Positions 15,864 through 23,751 of a DNA stretch of 47,030 nucleotides are shown here, piece after piece. The position numbers and the translations under genes are program-made. Source of the DNA: Pseudomonadota bacterium (GTDB taxonomy: Bacteria > Pseudomonadota > Alphaproteobacteria > Caulobacterales > Caulobacteraceae); the NCBI GenBank assembly GCA_963205005.1, contig CAUJHW010000064.1, positions 1 to 47,030 of the forward strand. The letters run 5' to 3'. How positions within the stretch are numbered: position 1 is the first letter of the stretch; each line of letters starts with the position of its first letter. The notes under the pieces were generated by a model. That model did no database searches and was not told where the DNA came from. It worked only from the letters and a program-made list of their open reading frames with translations.

Positions 15864-16154
15864 CTAGCGGCGTTCGTGCCAGCCGGTGGCCACCCAGTGA
15901 TGGCCGCCCAGGTGACGCGCCTCGATCACGCCGTCGTCGCGGCGCGGGGTGCGCACCGTGCGGCGGGCGCGCATGGCGAGGCCGGCAAAGGCCAGAAGGG
16001 CTGAAGCCATCACGGCGATGACGGCGACCGTGGCCGCGGCGAACACCGCAAGAACTGCCCCCACGATCACCGCAGCGGCCGTCGCCAGTCCGGCGCCAAG
16101 GGCGACGAGACTGCGGAACGGGGAACCGGCGTTGACGGCGAAGTCCTTGACCAT
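15864..16154 (-). CDS. Small inner-membrane protein
   Basis: A 96-residue protein with two predicted transmembrane helices at about residues 15-38 (LVALGAGLATAAAVIVGAVLAV) and 40-60 (AVIAVMASALLAFAGLA). An Arg-rich cytoplasmic loop (MRARRTVRTPRRDD) and a soluble tail ending HWVATGWHERR follow. A GAGG ribosome-binding site precedes the ATG. I recognise no named family; the topology with a positively charged tail is common in small Caulobacterales membrane proteins. It lies alone between the ABM gene and the J-domain gene, both also on the minus strand. Confidence 0.7.
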   Translation of the reverse strand: MVKDFAVNAGSPFRSLVALGAGLATAAAVIVGAVLAVFAAATVAVIAVMASALLAFAGLAMRARRTVRTPRRDDGVIEARHLGGHHWVATGWHERR

Positions 16155-16258
16155 CGTTGTTCCTCAGCTGGGCGCGAGGCCCGTCCGTGAAAGATGTATG
16201 TCAGCACACTTCAATACAAGGTCAACCGCCCTTGCGAATTGAAGGCAGGTCCGATGGA

Positions 16259-16954
16259 TCACGCTACGCCTTCCATCGCCAGAGACTTCCGTTCGCGCTG
16301 AATTTCGCCAAACGCGGCGTTGATGGCCACGGCCTTGGCCTCGGCCACCTCGATGAACTCCGTCGGCAGGCCCCGGGCGCGGGCTCGGTCGGGGTGAGAT
16401 TCGGCGAGCTGGGCGCGCCAGGCGGCCCGCACATCCGCATCGGGTGCATCCGGCGCGATTCCGAGGATCACGTAAGGGTCATCCCTGGCGGCGCCCAGGT
16501 GGGTCGCCCGGATGCGCCGGAACGTCAGCGGAGAGAGGCCGAACAGCTCGGACACACGCTCCAGGTATTCGAGCTCGTCGCCGGTCACCACCCCGTCGGA
16601 GCGGGCAATGTGGAACAGGCCGTCCAGCACGTCTTCCAGCAGCTGCGGACAGCTGCCGTAGCGCTTGCGCAGGCGTCGGGCGTAGCCTTCGAAACCACGG
16701 GTCGTCTGGCGGGCCAGCTGGTACAGCCGCCGAACATTGCCCTCGCTGCCGGCGTCGGACTGGAACACCACGGAAAAGGCGTCATATTCCGCCGCCTGGG
16801 CCTCGCCGTCAGCCTTGGCCAGCTTCGCGCCAAGCGCGGTGACGGCGGTGGAGAACGCGGGGTCCTCCCCCGGTAGGCCCGGTGGGCACTGGTCGCATTC
16901 CGCCTCGTCGAGGTTACGGACGGCGAGACCGGCAATTTTGCGCCAGAAGCTCAT
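16259..16954 (-). CDS. TerB / J-domain co-chaperone (DjlA-like)
   Basis: A 231-residue cytoplasmic protein. Residues about 32-140 form a TerB-like helical domain (FSTAVTALGAKLAKADGE, GLFHIARSDGVVTGDELEYL). The C-terminal 75 residues are a J domain: DDPYVILGIAPDAPDADVRAAWR, then the HPD tripeptide at 187-189 that activates DnaK ATPase. This order matches DjlA-type co-chaperones but without an N-terminal transmembrane helix. The first ten residues (SFWRKIAGLA) may associate with membrane. ATG at 16954 is used; an upstream extension is basic and non-conserved. It is divergent from the 5-oxoprolinase gene. Confidence 0.85.
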   Translation of the reverse strand: MSFWRKIAGLAVRNLDEAECDQCPPGLPGEDPAFSTAVTALGAKLAKADGEAQAAEYDAFSVVFQSDAGSEGNVRRLYQLARQTTRGFEGYARRLRKRYGSCPQLLEDVLDGLFHIARSDGVVTGDELEYLERVSELFGLSPLTFRRIRATHLGAARDDPYVILGIAPDAPDADVRAAWRAQLAESHPDRARARGLPTEFIEVAEAKAVAINAAFGEIQRERKSLAMEGVA

Positions 16955-17016
16955 TTCGCTAGAGCAAGCCTTACGTCTGTGGCGATGCCGTGACAATCAC
17001 ACCTTGAGGTTAAGTT

Positions 17017-20000
17017 TTGGACAGGCGTTTCACCTTCTGGATCGATCGCGGCGGCACGTTCACCGACGTAATCGGACGCGCCGACGATGGCGGCGAGGTC
17101 TCGCTCAAGCTCCTGTCCGCCTCGACCGCCTATGAGGACGCCGCGGTGGAGGCCATGCGGCGGATCCTGGGGGCCGCGCCCGGCGCGCCGTTCCCGGCCG
17201 ATCGCGTCCAGGCGATCAAGATGGGCACCACGGTCGCCACCAACGCCCTGCTGGAACGGGCCGGCGCCCGCACCCTGTTCGTGACCACCGGGGGGTTCGC
17301 CGATGCGCTCCAGATCGGCGACCAGTCGCGGCCGGAACTGTTCGCTCTGAACCTCAGCCGCCCCGCACCCCTGTATGCCGGGGTCGTCGAAGCGAAGGAA
17401 CGTCTTGCAGCCGACGGGTCCGTGGTCGCGCCGCTGGACATCGAGGACCTGCGCAGAGGCCTGGAGGCCGCCGCCGCAGAGGGCTTCACCTCGGCCGCCA
17501 TCGCATTCCTTCACGCGGACCTGAATCCCGCGCACGAGCAGCAGGCCGGCGAGATCGCCCGCGCCGCGGGCTTCGGGTTCGTAGCGCTGAGCTCGGAGGT
17601 TTCGCCCCTGCCGCGGTTCATCCCACGCGCCGAGACCACCGTGGCCGACGCCTATCTGACGCCGGTCCTGCAGGCCTACGTTCGGCGGGTGGCCGACGCC
17701 GTGGCCGGCGCGCCGCTTTACTTCATGACCTCGGCCGGCGGCCTGGTGCGCGCCGAGGCGTTCCGGGGCCGGGACGCTGTGGTTTCCGGACCGGCCGGCG
17801 GGGTGGTCGGGGTCGCGCGGACTGCCGAAGCGGCCGGCGCCGAAGCGGTGCTGGGATTCGACATGGGCGGCACCTCCACCGACGTCTGCCGCTTCGCCGG
17901 ACGCCTTGAGCGGCGCGACACCGCCAACGTGGCCGGCGTGAAGCTGCGCAGCCCGATGCTGGACGTCGAGACCGTGGCAGCGGGCGGCGGCTCGGTGCTG
18001 GCCTTCGACGGGATGCGCGCCCGGGCGGGCCCGGCCAGCGCCGGCGCCGATCCCGGTCCCGCCTGCTATGGACGGGGCGGACCGGCGGCGGTGACCGACG
18101 CCAACCTGGTGCTGGGCCGGCTGGACCCGCGGTTCTTCCCGGCAGTGTTCGGACCGCAGGGCGACGCCCCGCTGGATCATGCCGCCAGCCGGGCGCGGCT
18201 GGAGACGCTGGCGCAGGCGATGAGCCTGACAGTGGAGGCCGCCGCGGAGGGCTTTGTCGCCGTGGCCGTCGAGCAGATGGCCCAGGCCGTGCGCCGCATC
18301 TCAACCGAGCGCGGTTTCGATCCGCGCGACCACACGCTGGTGGCGTTCGGCGGCGCGGCCGGACAGGTGGCCTGCCAGACGGCCGAGGCGCTGGGGGTCG
18401 AGGCAGTGCTGTGTCCGCGCTACGGCAGCGTGCTGTCGGCCTGGGGGATCGGCCAGGCCCAGGTGACCGCCCTGCGGTTCGCAGGCGTGGACGAGGTGCT
18501 GGACCCCGCGGGACTTGGCCACGCCGAGGCCGCGCTGGCGGAACTTGAGATCCAGACGCGGGCGGACATGACCGCACAGGGGGCCGAGACGGGAGAAATC
18601 CGGCGCACCCTGCGCCTGAGATACGACGGCGCCGACGCTGAGCTGCCGGTTCGGCTGACCGCTGCCGAGACGGCCAGGGCCGATTTCGAGGCAGCCCATT
18701 CCCGCCTGTTCGGCTTCGTGGAGCCCGAGCGCCCTATCCTGATTGCGGCGGTGGAGGTCGAGGCCTTCCCTCCCCGCAATGGGGAGGGACAGCTCGCCGG
18801 CGGCGAGCAGGGTGGAGAAATCACGACCAGGCTCTCGCACCCCCAGCCCAGCCCGCACCTCCCCACCCCGACGGCTCCGCCGTCTGCCCCTCCCCAGGAA
18901 GGCGAGGGAAAAGTCCGGATGTTCGCCCACGGCGACTGGCATGGGGCGTCTGTGGTTACGGCGGAATCGCTCACGACCGCCGACGGCCCGGCGCTGATCG
19001 TCCGGCCGGATACCCAGATTGCCGTCCTGCCCGGCTGGCGGGCCGTCGCGGAGGCCGATGGTCTGATCCGCCTGACCCGCACCGCCGCCGCCGCGCGGCG
19101 GGCGATCGCGCTGGATCGGCCCGATCCGGTGACCCTGGAACTGTTCAACCGTCGCTTCATGGGCGTGGCCGAAGCCATGGGCGCTGCGCTCGAACGCACC
19201 GCACATTCGGTGAACATCAAGGAACGACTGGATTTCTCCTGCGCCCTGTTCGACGCCGGCGGCGGGCTGGTGGCGAATGCCCCACACATGCCGGTGCATC
19301 TGGGCAGCATGGGCGCCAGCGTTCGCGCCGTGCGGGACAGACATGCGAGCCTGAGACCCGGCCAGGCCTTCGCACTGAACAATCCCTACGCAGGGGGCAC
19401 CCACCTGCCCGACATCACCGTGGTGATGCCCGTGTTCATGGAGGCGAGGGACGCCGGTCCGGCCTTCTACGTCGCCGCCCGGGGGCACCATGCGGATGTG
19501 GGCGGCATCCAGCCCGGATCCATGCCACCGTTCTCGAAGACGCTGGACGAGGAGGGTGTGCTGCTCGACGCCCTGCCGATCATGGCCGACGGGCGGTTCC
19601 TGGACGAAGCCGTGCGCGCGGCCCTGATCGCCGGGCCCTACCCTGCCCGCGCGCCCGACAGGAACCTTGCCGACCTCAAGGCCCAGGTCGCCTCATGCCA
19701 GGCGGGCGCCGCGGCGGTGGCCGGCATGATCAAGACCTACGGTTCGCAGGCTGTCGCCCGCTACATGGCCTTCGTGCAGGCCAACGCCGCCGAGGCGGTG
19801 CGCCGGGCGGTCGGTCGGCTGTCGGACGGCGAGGCCAATGTGCCCATGGACGGGGGCGGCGAGATCGTGGTGCGCACCACGGTGGACGCCCGGGCGCGAA
19901 CCGCGACGCTGGACTTCACCGGCTCGGCCGACCAGCTCGGGTCCAACTTCAACGCCCCTTCGTCCATCGTCGACGCTGCGGCGCTCTATGTCTTCCGGAC

Positions 20001-20670
20001 TCTGGTGGACGACGACATCCCGCTGAACGCCGGCTGCCTGGAGCCGCTGAAGATCCTGACCCGCGACGGCTCGATGCTGGCCCCGCACCCGCCGGCCGCC
20101 GTGGTCGCCGGCAACGTCGAGACCAGCCAGCATGTCGTGGATGCGCTCTATGCCGCGCTGGGGGTGATGGCCAATTCCCAGGGCTCGATGAACAACTTCA
20201 CTTTCGGCGACGAGGTCCGGCAGTACTACGAGACGATCTGCGGCGGCGCGGGCGCGACCGCCACGCAGGACGGCGCCAGCGCCATCCACACCCACATGAC
20301 CAACTCGCGGCTCACCGATCCGGAGATCCTTGAGCGGCGGTTCCCGGTGAGGGTTGAGACCTTTGGCTTACGCCGGGGATCCGGTGGCGACGGCGCGCGT
20401 CGCGGCGGCGACGGCGCCCGGCGGCGGGTCCGGTTCCTGGCGCCGATGGAGGCAGCTCTGCTGTCGTCGCGGCGCGAAAATGCGCCGCAGGGCCTCGCCG
20501 GCGGCGACCCCGGCCTGGCCGGCCTGCAGCGTTTGATCGCGGCTTCAGGCGCGGTTAGTGAACTTCCGGGCTGCTTCTCCGTTAAGGTCGAGCTTGGCGA
20601 TACGATCGAGATCGAGACCCCGGGGGGTGGCGGGTTCGGTCGTGCCGACCCTGGTCGGGCGCGAAGCTGA
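17017..20670 (+). CDS. Fused HyuA-HyuB 5-oxoprolinase/hydantoinase family protein
   Basis: A 1217-residue ATP-dependent amide hydrolase with the HyuA half (residues about 3-700) and HyuB half (about 705-1210) fused, as in eukaryotic and bacterial 5-oxoprolinases that open 5-oxoproline to glutamate. Signatures are FWIDRGGTFTDVIGR at the start, FDMGGTSTDVCR in the ATPase part, HMPVHLGSMG and NNPYAGGTHLPDITVV in the HyuB half, and IETPGGGGFG near the end. The start is TTG at 17017, supported by GAGG at 17006-17009 with 7-nt spacing. Residues about 584-631 are foreign low-complexity sequence encoded by a palindromic element inserted in frame in a variable loop of HyuA. Hydantoin or oxoproline specificity cannot be told. 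Confidence 0.9.
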   Translation: MDRRFTFWIDRGGTFTDVIGRADDGGEVSLKLLSASTAYEDAAVEAMRRILGAAPGAPFPADRVQAIKMGTTVATNALLERAGARTLFVTTGGFADALQIGDQSRPELFALNLSRPAPLYAGVVEAKERLAADGSVVAPLDIEDLRRGLEAAAAEGFTSAAIAFLHADLNPAHEQQAGEIARAAGFGFVALSSEVSPLPRFIPRAETTVADAYLTPVLQAYVRRVADAVAGAPLYFMTSAGGLVRAEAFRGRDAVVSGPAGGVVGVARTAEAAGAEAVLGFDMGGTSTDVCRFAGRLERRDTANVAGVKLRSPMLDVETVAAGGGSVLAFDGMRARAGPASAGADPGPACYGRGGPAAVTDANLVLGRLDPRFFPAVFGPQGDAPLDHAASRARLETLAQAMSLTVEAAAEGFVAVAVEQMAQAVRRISTERGFDPRDHTLVAFGGAAGQVACQTAEALGVEAVLCPRYGSVLSAWGIGQAQVTALRFAGVDEVLDPAGLGHAEAALAELEIQTRADMTAQGAETGEIRRTLRLRYDGADAELPVRLTAAETARADFEAAHSRLFGFVEPERPILIAAVEVEAFPPRNGEGQLAGGEQGGEITTRLSHPQPSPHLPTPTAPPSAPPQEGEGKVRMFAHGDWHGASVVTAESLTTADGPALIVRPDTQIAVLPGWRAVAEADGLIRLTRTAAAARRAIALDRPDPVTLELFNRRFMGVAEAMGAALERTAHSVNIKERLDFSCALFDAGGGLVANAPHMPVHLGSMGASVRAVRDRHASLRPGQAFALNNPYAGGTHLPDITVVMPVFMEARDAGPAFYVAARGHHADVGGIQPGSMPPFSKTLDEEGVLLDALPIMADGRFLDEAVRAALIAGPYPARAPDRNLADLKAQVASCQAGAAAVAGMIKTYGSQAVARYMAFVQANAAEAVRRAVGRLSDGEANVPMDGGGEIVVRTTVDARARTATLDFTGSADQLGSNFNAPSSIVDAAALYVFRTLVDDDIPLNAGCLEPLKILTRDGSMLAPHPPAAVVAGNVETSQHVVDALYAALGVMANSQGSMNNFTFGDEVRQYYETICGGAGATATQDGASAIHTHMTNSRLTDPEILERRFPVRVETFGLRRGSGGDGARRGGDGARRRVRFLAPMEAALLSSRRENAPQGLAGGDPGLAGLQRLIAASGAVSELPGCFSVKVELGDTIEIETPGGGGFGRADPGRARS
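18768..18908. repeat. In-frame palindromic repeat element inside the oxoprolinase gene
   Basis: A 141-nt segment (47 codons) with four inverted repeats. CCCTCCCC/GGGGAGGG is at 18768-18775 and 18781-18788. GCTCGCC/GGCGAGC is at 18792-18798 and 18802-18808. GACGGC/GCCGTC is at 18870-18875 and 18879-18884. CCCTCCCC with the one-mismatch arm GGCGAGGG is at 18888-18895 and 18901-18908. The outer arms also pair with each other. It translates to a Pro/Gly/Gln/Glu-rich stretch with no family similarity, inserted between two HyuA beta-strands. It looks like an intergenic-type repeat that has become coding. Confidence 0.7.
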
Positions 20671-20696
20671 CAAATTCCACGTTCACAAGGTTCTGA

Positions 20697-21311
20697 ATGA
20701 CCCCTCTCGCGCTTGCCCTCGCCCTGTTCCTCCAGGCTACCGACGCCACAGCCCCGGCGGCTGAACCGGCCCCGCCCGCCGCGGAGGCTCCGGCCGAGGA
20801 TCGCCTGCCCCAGGGCGCGCCCCGCGACGACTACCAGTTCGTGGCCTGGTGCTACGGCGCCCTGCGCGGTTACCTCGACATGAAGCCCGAGATGATGCCG
20901 GAGGTGACCCGCATCGAGAGCCAGTTCCGCAAGCCCGGGACCAGCCTGGCTGACGACCTCAAGGTCTATGCCGACATGGAGAAGGAAGGCCGCACGCAGC
21001 TCAAGACCTTCCAGGCCGCGCTGACCGCTGCCGAGAAGGCCTCGATCCGCCCGATCAACGCCCAGGGCGCCCAGGCCGTGAAGCTGGGCCGCCAGATCTG
21101 GGCCACCGGTCCGGAGGTCACCAAGGCCCGCAAGGCCCAGGAGTGGATGAGCTGGGCGCTTCCGGCCCGATGCGAGACCATCTCCGCGAACCTCGAGACC
21201 CGGTCGAAGCTGATGGGGGCCACGTTGCGGGCCAACACCCCGGCCGAGGCGCCGCCGACCGAACCGGCGCCCGCCGAAACGACCGCGGCCGAGACGCCGG
21301 CGCCGAACTGA
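20697..21311 (+). CDS. Periplasmic hypothetical protein
   Basis: A 204-residue protein with a short signal-like N-terminus (TPLALALALFLQATDA). An Ala/Pro-rich linker of about 25 residues follows, then a mostly helical central domain (residues 40-175) with the conserved-looking motif YQFVAWCYGALRGYLDM and a second cysteine in LPARCETISANLE. It ends in a Pro/Ala/Thr/Glu-rich tail. The two cysteines may pair in the periplasm. I do not recognise a Pfam family, but proteins of this layout are common in Caulobacterales. It follows the oxoprolinase gene at 26 bases in the same direction, and the intergenic palindrome at 21319 follows its stop. Confidence 0.75.
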   Translation: MTPLALALALFLQATDATAPAAEPAPPAAEAPAEDRLPQGAPRDDYQFVAWCYGALRGYLDMKPEMMPEVTRIESQFRKPGTSLADDLKVYADMEKEGRTQLKTFQAALTAAEKASIRPINAQGAQAVKLGRQIWATGPEVTKARKAQEWMSWALPARCETISANLETRSKLMGATLRANTPAEAPPTEPAPAETTAAETPAPN

Positions 21312-21318
21312 TCAAAAT

Positions 21319-21431
21319 CGTCATCCCACGGTGGTCCGAAGGACGAACCAGGGGACCCAGGCGGTCTCGCCGCATTCGGGATTTCAGATTGGGTCCCCCG
21401 GTCCAGCCTGACGGCCGGCCGTGGGATTACG
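21319..21431. repeat. Nested inverted-repeat intergenic element
   Basis: Outer arms CGTCATCCCACGG (21319-21331) and CCGTGGGATTACG (21419-21431) pair with one mismatch. Inner arms GGGACCCA (21352-21359) and TGGGTCCC (21390-21397) pair perfectly. The 113-nt element fills most of the 168-base gap between the periplasmic protein and the DUF1294 gene. Its GTCATCCC...GGGACCCA...TGGGTCCC layout resembles dispersed REP-type repeats of alphaproteobacterial genomes. Confidence 0.7.
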
Positions 21432-21479
21432 GCGGTGGGGTAAGGCGGTCTTCACCCGCCCGACCGCACCCTGCCCGGC

Positions 21480-21755
21480 ATGTTCGAGGCGTTCGCGGTC
21501 TACTTCGTGACGATCAACGCGATGACCTTCGGGGTCTTCGCCGCCGATAAGCGCGCGGCCGAGCGGCGTGAACGGCGGGTTCCGGAGGCGCGGCTGCTGG
21601 GACTGGCGCTGCTGGGCGGGACGCCGCTGGCCTTCGTCGCCCAGCAGGTGTTGCGGCACAAGACCCGCAAGGAGCCGTTCCGGAGCCGGCTGTGGTTGAT
21701 TGCCGGGTTGCAGATGCTGCTGCTCGGCGCGGCCCTGGTCTATCGGTTCAGGTAG
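21480..21755 (+). CDS. DUF1294 small membrane protein
   Basis: A 91-residue inner-membrane protein of the DUF1294 family. The N-terminal helix FAVYFVTINAMTFGVFAADKRAA matches the family, in which a short helix ends in a D-K pair. It is followed by RVPEARLLGLALLGGTPLAFVAQQVLRHKTRKEPFR, the strongest family signature, and a last helix LWLIAGLQMLLLGAALVY. Function is unknown. The last 16 bases overlap the 3' end of the convergent aminotransferase gene. Confidence 0.9.
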   Translation: MFEAFAVYFVTINAMTFGVFAADKRAAERRERRVPEARLLGLALLGGTPLAFVAQQVLRHKTRKEPFRSRLWLIAGLQMLLLGAALVYRFR

Positions 21756-22918
21756 GCGGCCAGACGCTCCAGCCCCGCGGCGTTCTTCTCAGGCCGGGCG
21801 GCGAAGCACCAGCGGAACCAGCCTTCGCCTTCCGGACCGAAGGCGACGCCCGGAGCAAGCCCCAGGCCCACGTCACGGATCAGCGCCTTACAGGTCGCCA
21901 TCGAGTCCGGGCGCCCGGCGATGCGGAAGAAGGCGTAGAAGCCGCCGTCCGGCGTCGGCGCCTCGATACCCGGCATGGCCCGCAGCGCTCCGATCACCTG
22001 GTCGCGGGCCGCCGCCAGCTCGCCGCGGATCGCCGCCACCGTCGGCTCGCCATGATCGAGCGCCGCCTTGGCCCCCTCCTGCACGAAATCCGGCGCGCAG
22101 GAGGTGTTGTACTCGATCAGCACGCCAAGCCCGTCCATCAGCGCCGGCGGCACGACCATCCAGCCCAACCGCCAGCCGGTCATCCGCCAGGCCTTGGAAA
22201 AGCTGTTGGTCCCGATGATCCGATCCTCGTCGGTCGCCATGGGCAGGAACGACGGCGCGGTCGGCCGGTCGAAGGTGAGCCGCTCATAGACGTCGTCGCA
22301 GATCAGCCAGATGCCGTAGCGGCGACAACGTTCCAGGATGGCGGCGCGGTCGTCGGGCGGGATCATCCAGCCGCTGGGATTGTTGGGCGAATTGATCACC
22401 AGGGCGCGGGTGTCGGGCGTCAGCGCATCCATCAGGCGGTCGAGATCCAGCCGCCAGCGGCCCTGGGCGGCCTCCAGCGGGACCATCTCCACCTCGCCGG
22501 ACAGGATGCGGGGGATCTCCGGGACATTGGGCCAGACGGGTCCGACGATCACGGTCCGGTCGCCCGGCGAGACCACCAGCTGGGCGGCCAGCATCACCGC
22601 GTTGACCCCTGCGCTGGTGATCGCCACCCGCCCGGTCCCGATGGAAACGCCGTGCAGGTTGGTCAGATAGGTCGACAGCGACTCGCGCACGTCGGCCCGG
22701 CCCAGGTTGTGGGTATAGAAGGTCCGGCCATCGAGCAGGGCCCTGGCCGCGGCTTCCCGGATGAAGGCCGGAGTCGGCTGGTCTGACTCCCCGAACCAGA
22801 ATGCGAGCACGTCGTCCCGCCCGAAGCCGGCGTTGGCGACTTCGCGGATCTTGGAGACGCGGAGACTCTGGACTTCCGGGCGCGGCAGGGGAGCAAACAT
22901 GCCCCAGGCATAGTCCAC
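21740..22918 (-). CDS. Class I/II PLP-dependent aminotransferase
   Basis: A 392-residue fold-type I aminotransferase. The Schiff-base lysine is at 242 in NSFSKAWRMTGWRLGW. NSPNNPSG carries the PLP-contacting asparagine, and ICDDVYERL the aspartate that binds the pyridine nitrogen. The C-terminal arginine region (WFRWCFAARPE) would bind the substrate carboxylate. The N-terminus FWFGESDQPTPAFI is typical of aspartate/alanine-type or MalY-like members. A downstream Met at residue 7 (FAPLPRP) is an alternative start. Amino-acid specificity cannot be assigned. It is the distal gene of a minus-strand run with the thioesterase and symporter genes. Confidence 0.9.
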   Translation of the reverse strand: MDYAWGMFAPLPRPEVQSLRVSKIREVANAGFGRDDVLAFWFGESDQPTPAFIREAAARALLDGRTFYTHNLGRADVRESLSTYLTNLHGVSIGTGRVAITSAGVNAVMLAAQLVVSPGDRTVIVGPVWPNVPEIPRILSGEVEMVPLEAAQGRWRLDLDRLMDALTPDTRALVINSPNNPSGWMIPPDDRAAILERCRRYGIWLICDDVYERLTFDRPTAPSFLPMATDEDRIIGTNSFSKAWRMTGWRLGWMVVPPALMDGLGVLIEYNTSCAPDFVQEGAKAALDHGEPTVAAIRGELAAARDQVIGALRAMPGIEAPTPDGGFYAFFRIAGRPDSMATCKALIRDVGLGLAPGVAFGPEGEGWFRWCFAARPEKNAAGLERLAAYLNR

Positions 22919-22954
22919 GCCGGGACCGGCGCAAACGGCCCGAAAGGTGCGCCC

Positions 22955-23725
22955 CTAGAGCTTGCGCTTCTGCGCAAGCGCCGTGCAGCTGGCCGATCCG
23001 ATGTGACCCTGCTCGTCATGCAGCAGGCAGTCGCCGACCGCGACGCCGTCAGTGGCGCCATGGGTCAGGCTCTCGAAGCCGATCCACTCGCCCACCGGCT
23101 CGCGGTGCAGATAGACCGTCACGTCGGTGTTGATATAGCCGAGGCCCTGATCGCCGACGTGGGCGAAGGGGCTGGCGAAATCGGCGGCCACGGCGACGCG
23201 GACGAACGGGGTCAGGGGCTCGCCGCCCACCACCTCGCGCACCTCGGCCATCCAGGTTCGGCGGGGCTCGATGCCGCGCATCTCGCCGGAGATCGGCCGC
23301 ATCTTCCACATGCCGCCCATGGGGCTCTGCGGCGCCTGGGGCACCTTGTCGGGGTGCGGGGCGCCCCAGGGCTCGCGCTTCCACACGTTGCCGGGCGCGT
23401 TCTCGGTCCGGCGCAGGAGCTGGCAGGTGGCGCGGCCGGCGCTGACGCCACCGGAGATGAACTCCGCGTCGATCACCTTGATGCGGTAGCCGTCCTTGAC
23501 CGTGCGGGTCACGATCTCGACGGGCGAAAGGTCGGGCAGCTTGTACATGTCGACCGTCAGCCGGGCGGGCATGTACTCGGGGCCGCCGTGCCGGCGTTCG
23601 ATCTCCGAGCCCAGCAGGCCGATGATCACCCGGCCGTGCAGGGAGTTGGGGTTCCACGGGCCGACGCCGGCGCGGGTGGGGACAAAGAGATCGCTCTCTT
23701 TTCGAAAGAAGGGTTCGTTGGTCAT
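22955..23725 (-). CDS. Thioesterase family protein (double hotdog, TesB-like)
   Basis: A 256-residue protein with two hotdog halves. The first half (residues 10-110) includes GPWNPNSLHGRVIIGLLGSEIE and RLTVDMYKLPDLSPVEIVT. The second half (150-250) includes FVRVAVAADFASPFAHVGD, then YINTDVTVYLHREPVGEWIG and GVAVGDCLLHDEQGHIGSAS, which matches the TesB C-terminal half. Such enzymes hydrolyse acyl-CoA thioesters. The exact chain-length preference is unknown. It lies between the symporter and aminotransferase genes on the same strand. Confidence 0.8.
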   Translation of the reverse strand: MTNEPFFRKESDLFVPTRAGVGPWNPNSLHGRVIIGLLGSEIERRHGGPEYMPARLTVDMYKLPDLSPVEIVTRTVKDGYRIKVIDAEFISGGVSAGRATCQLLRRTENAPGNVWKREPWGAPHPDKVPQAPQSPMGGMWKMRPISGEMRGIEPRRTWMAEVREVVGGEPLTPFVRVAVAADFASPFAHVGDQGLGYINTDVTVYLHREPVGEWIGFESLTHGATDGVAVGDCLLHDEQGHIGSASCTALAQKRKL

Positions 23726-23751
23726 GACGGGGCGGACCCTGCCGGAGTCGG

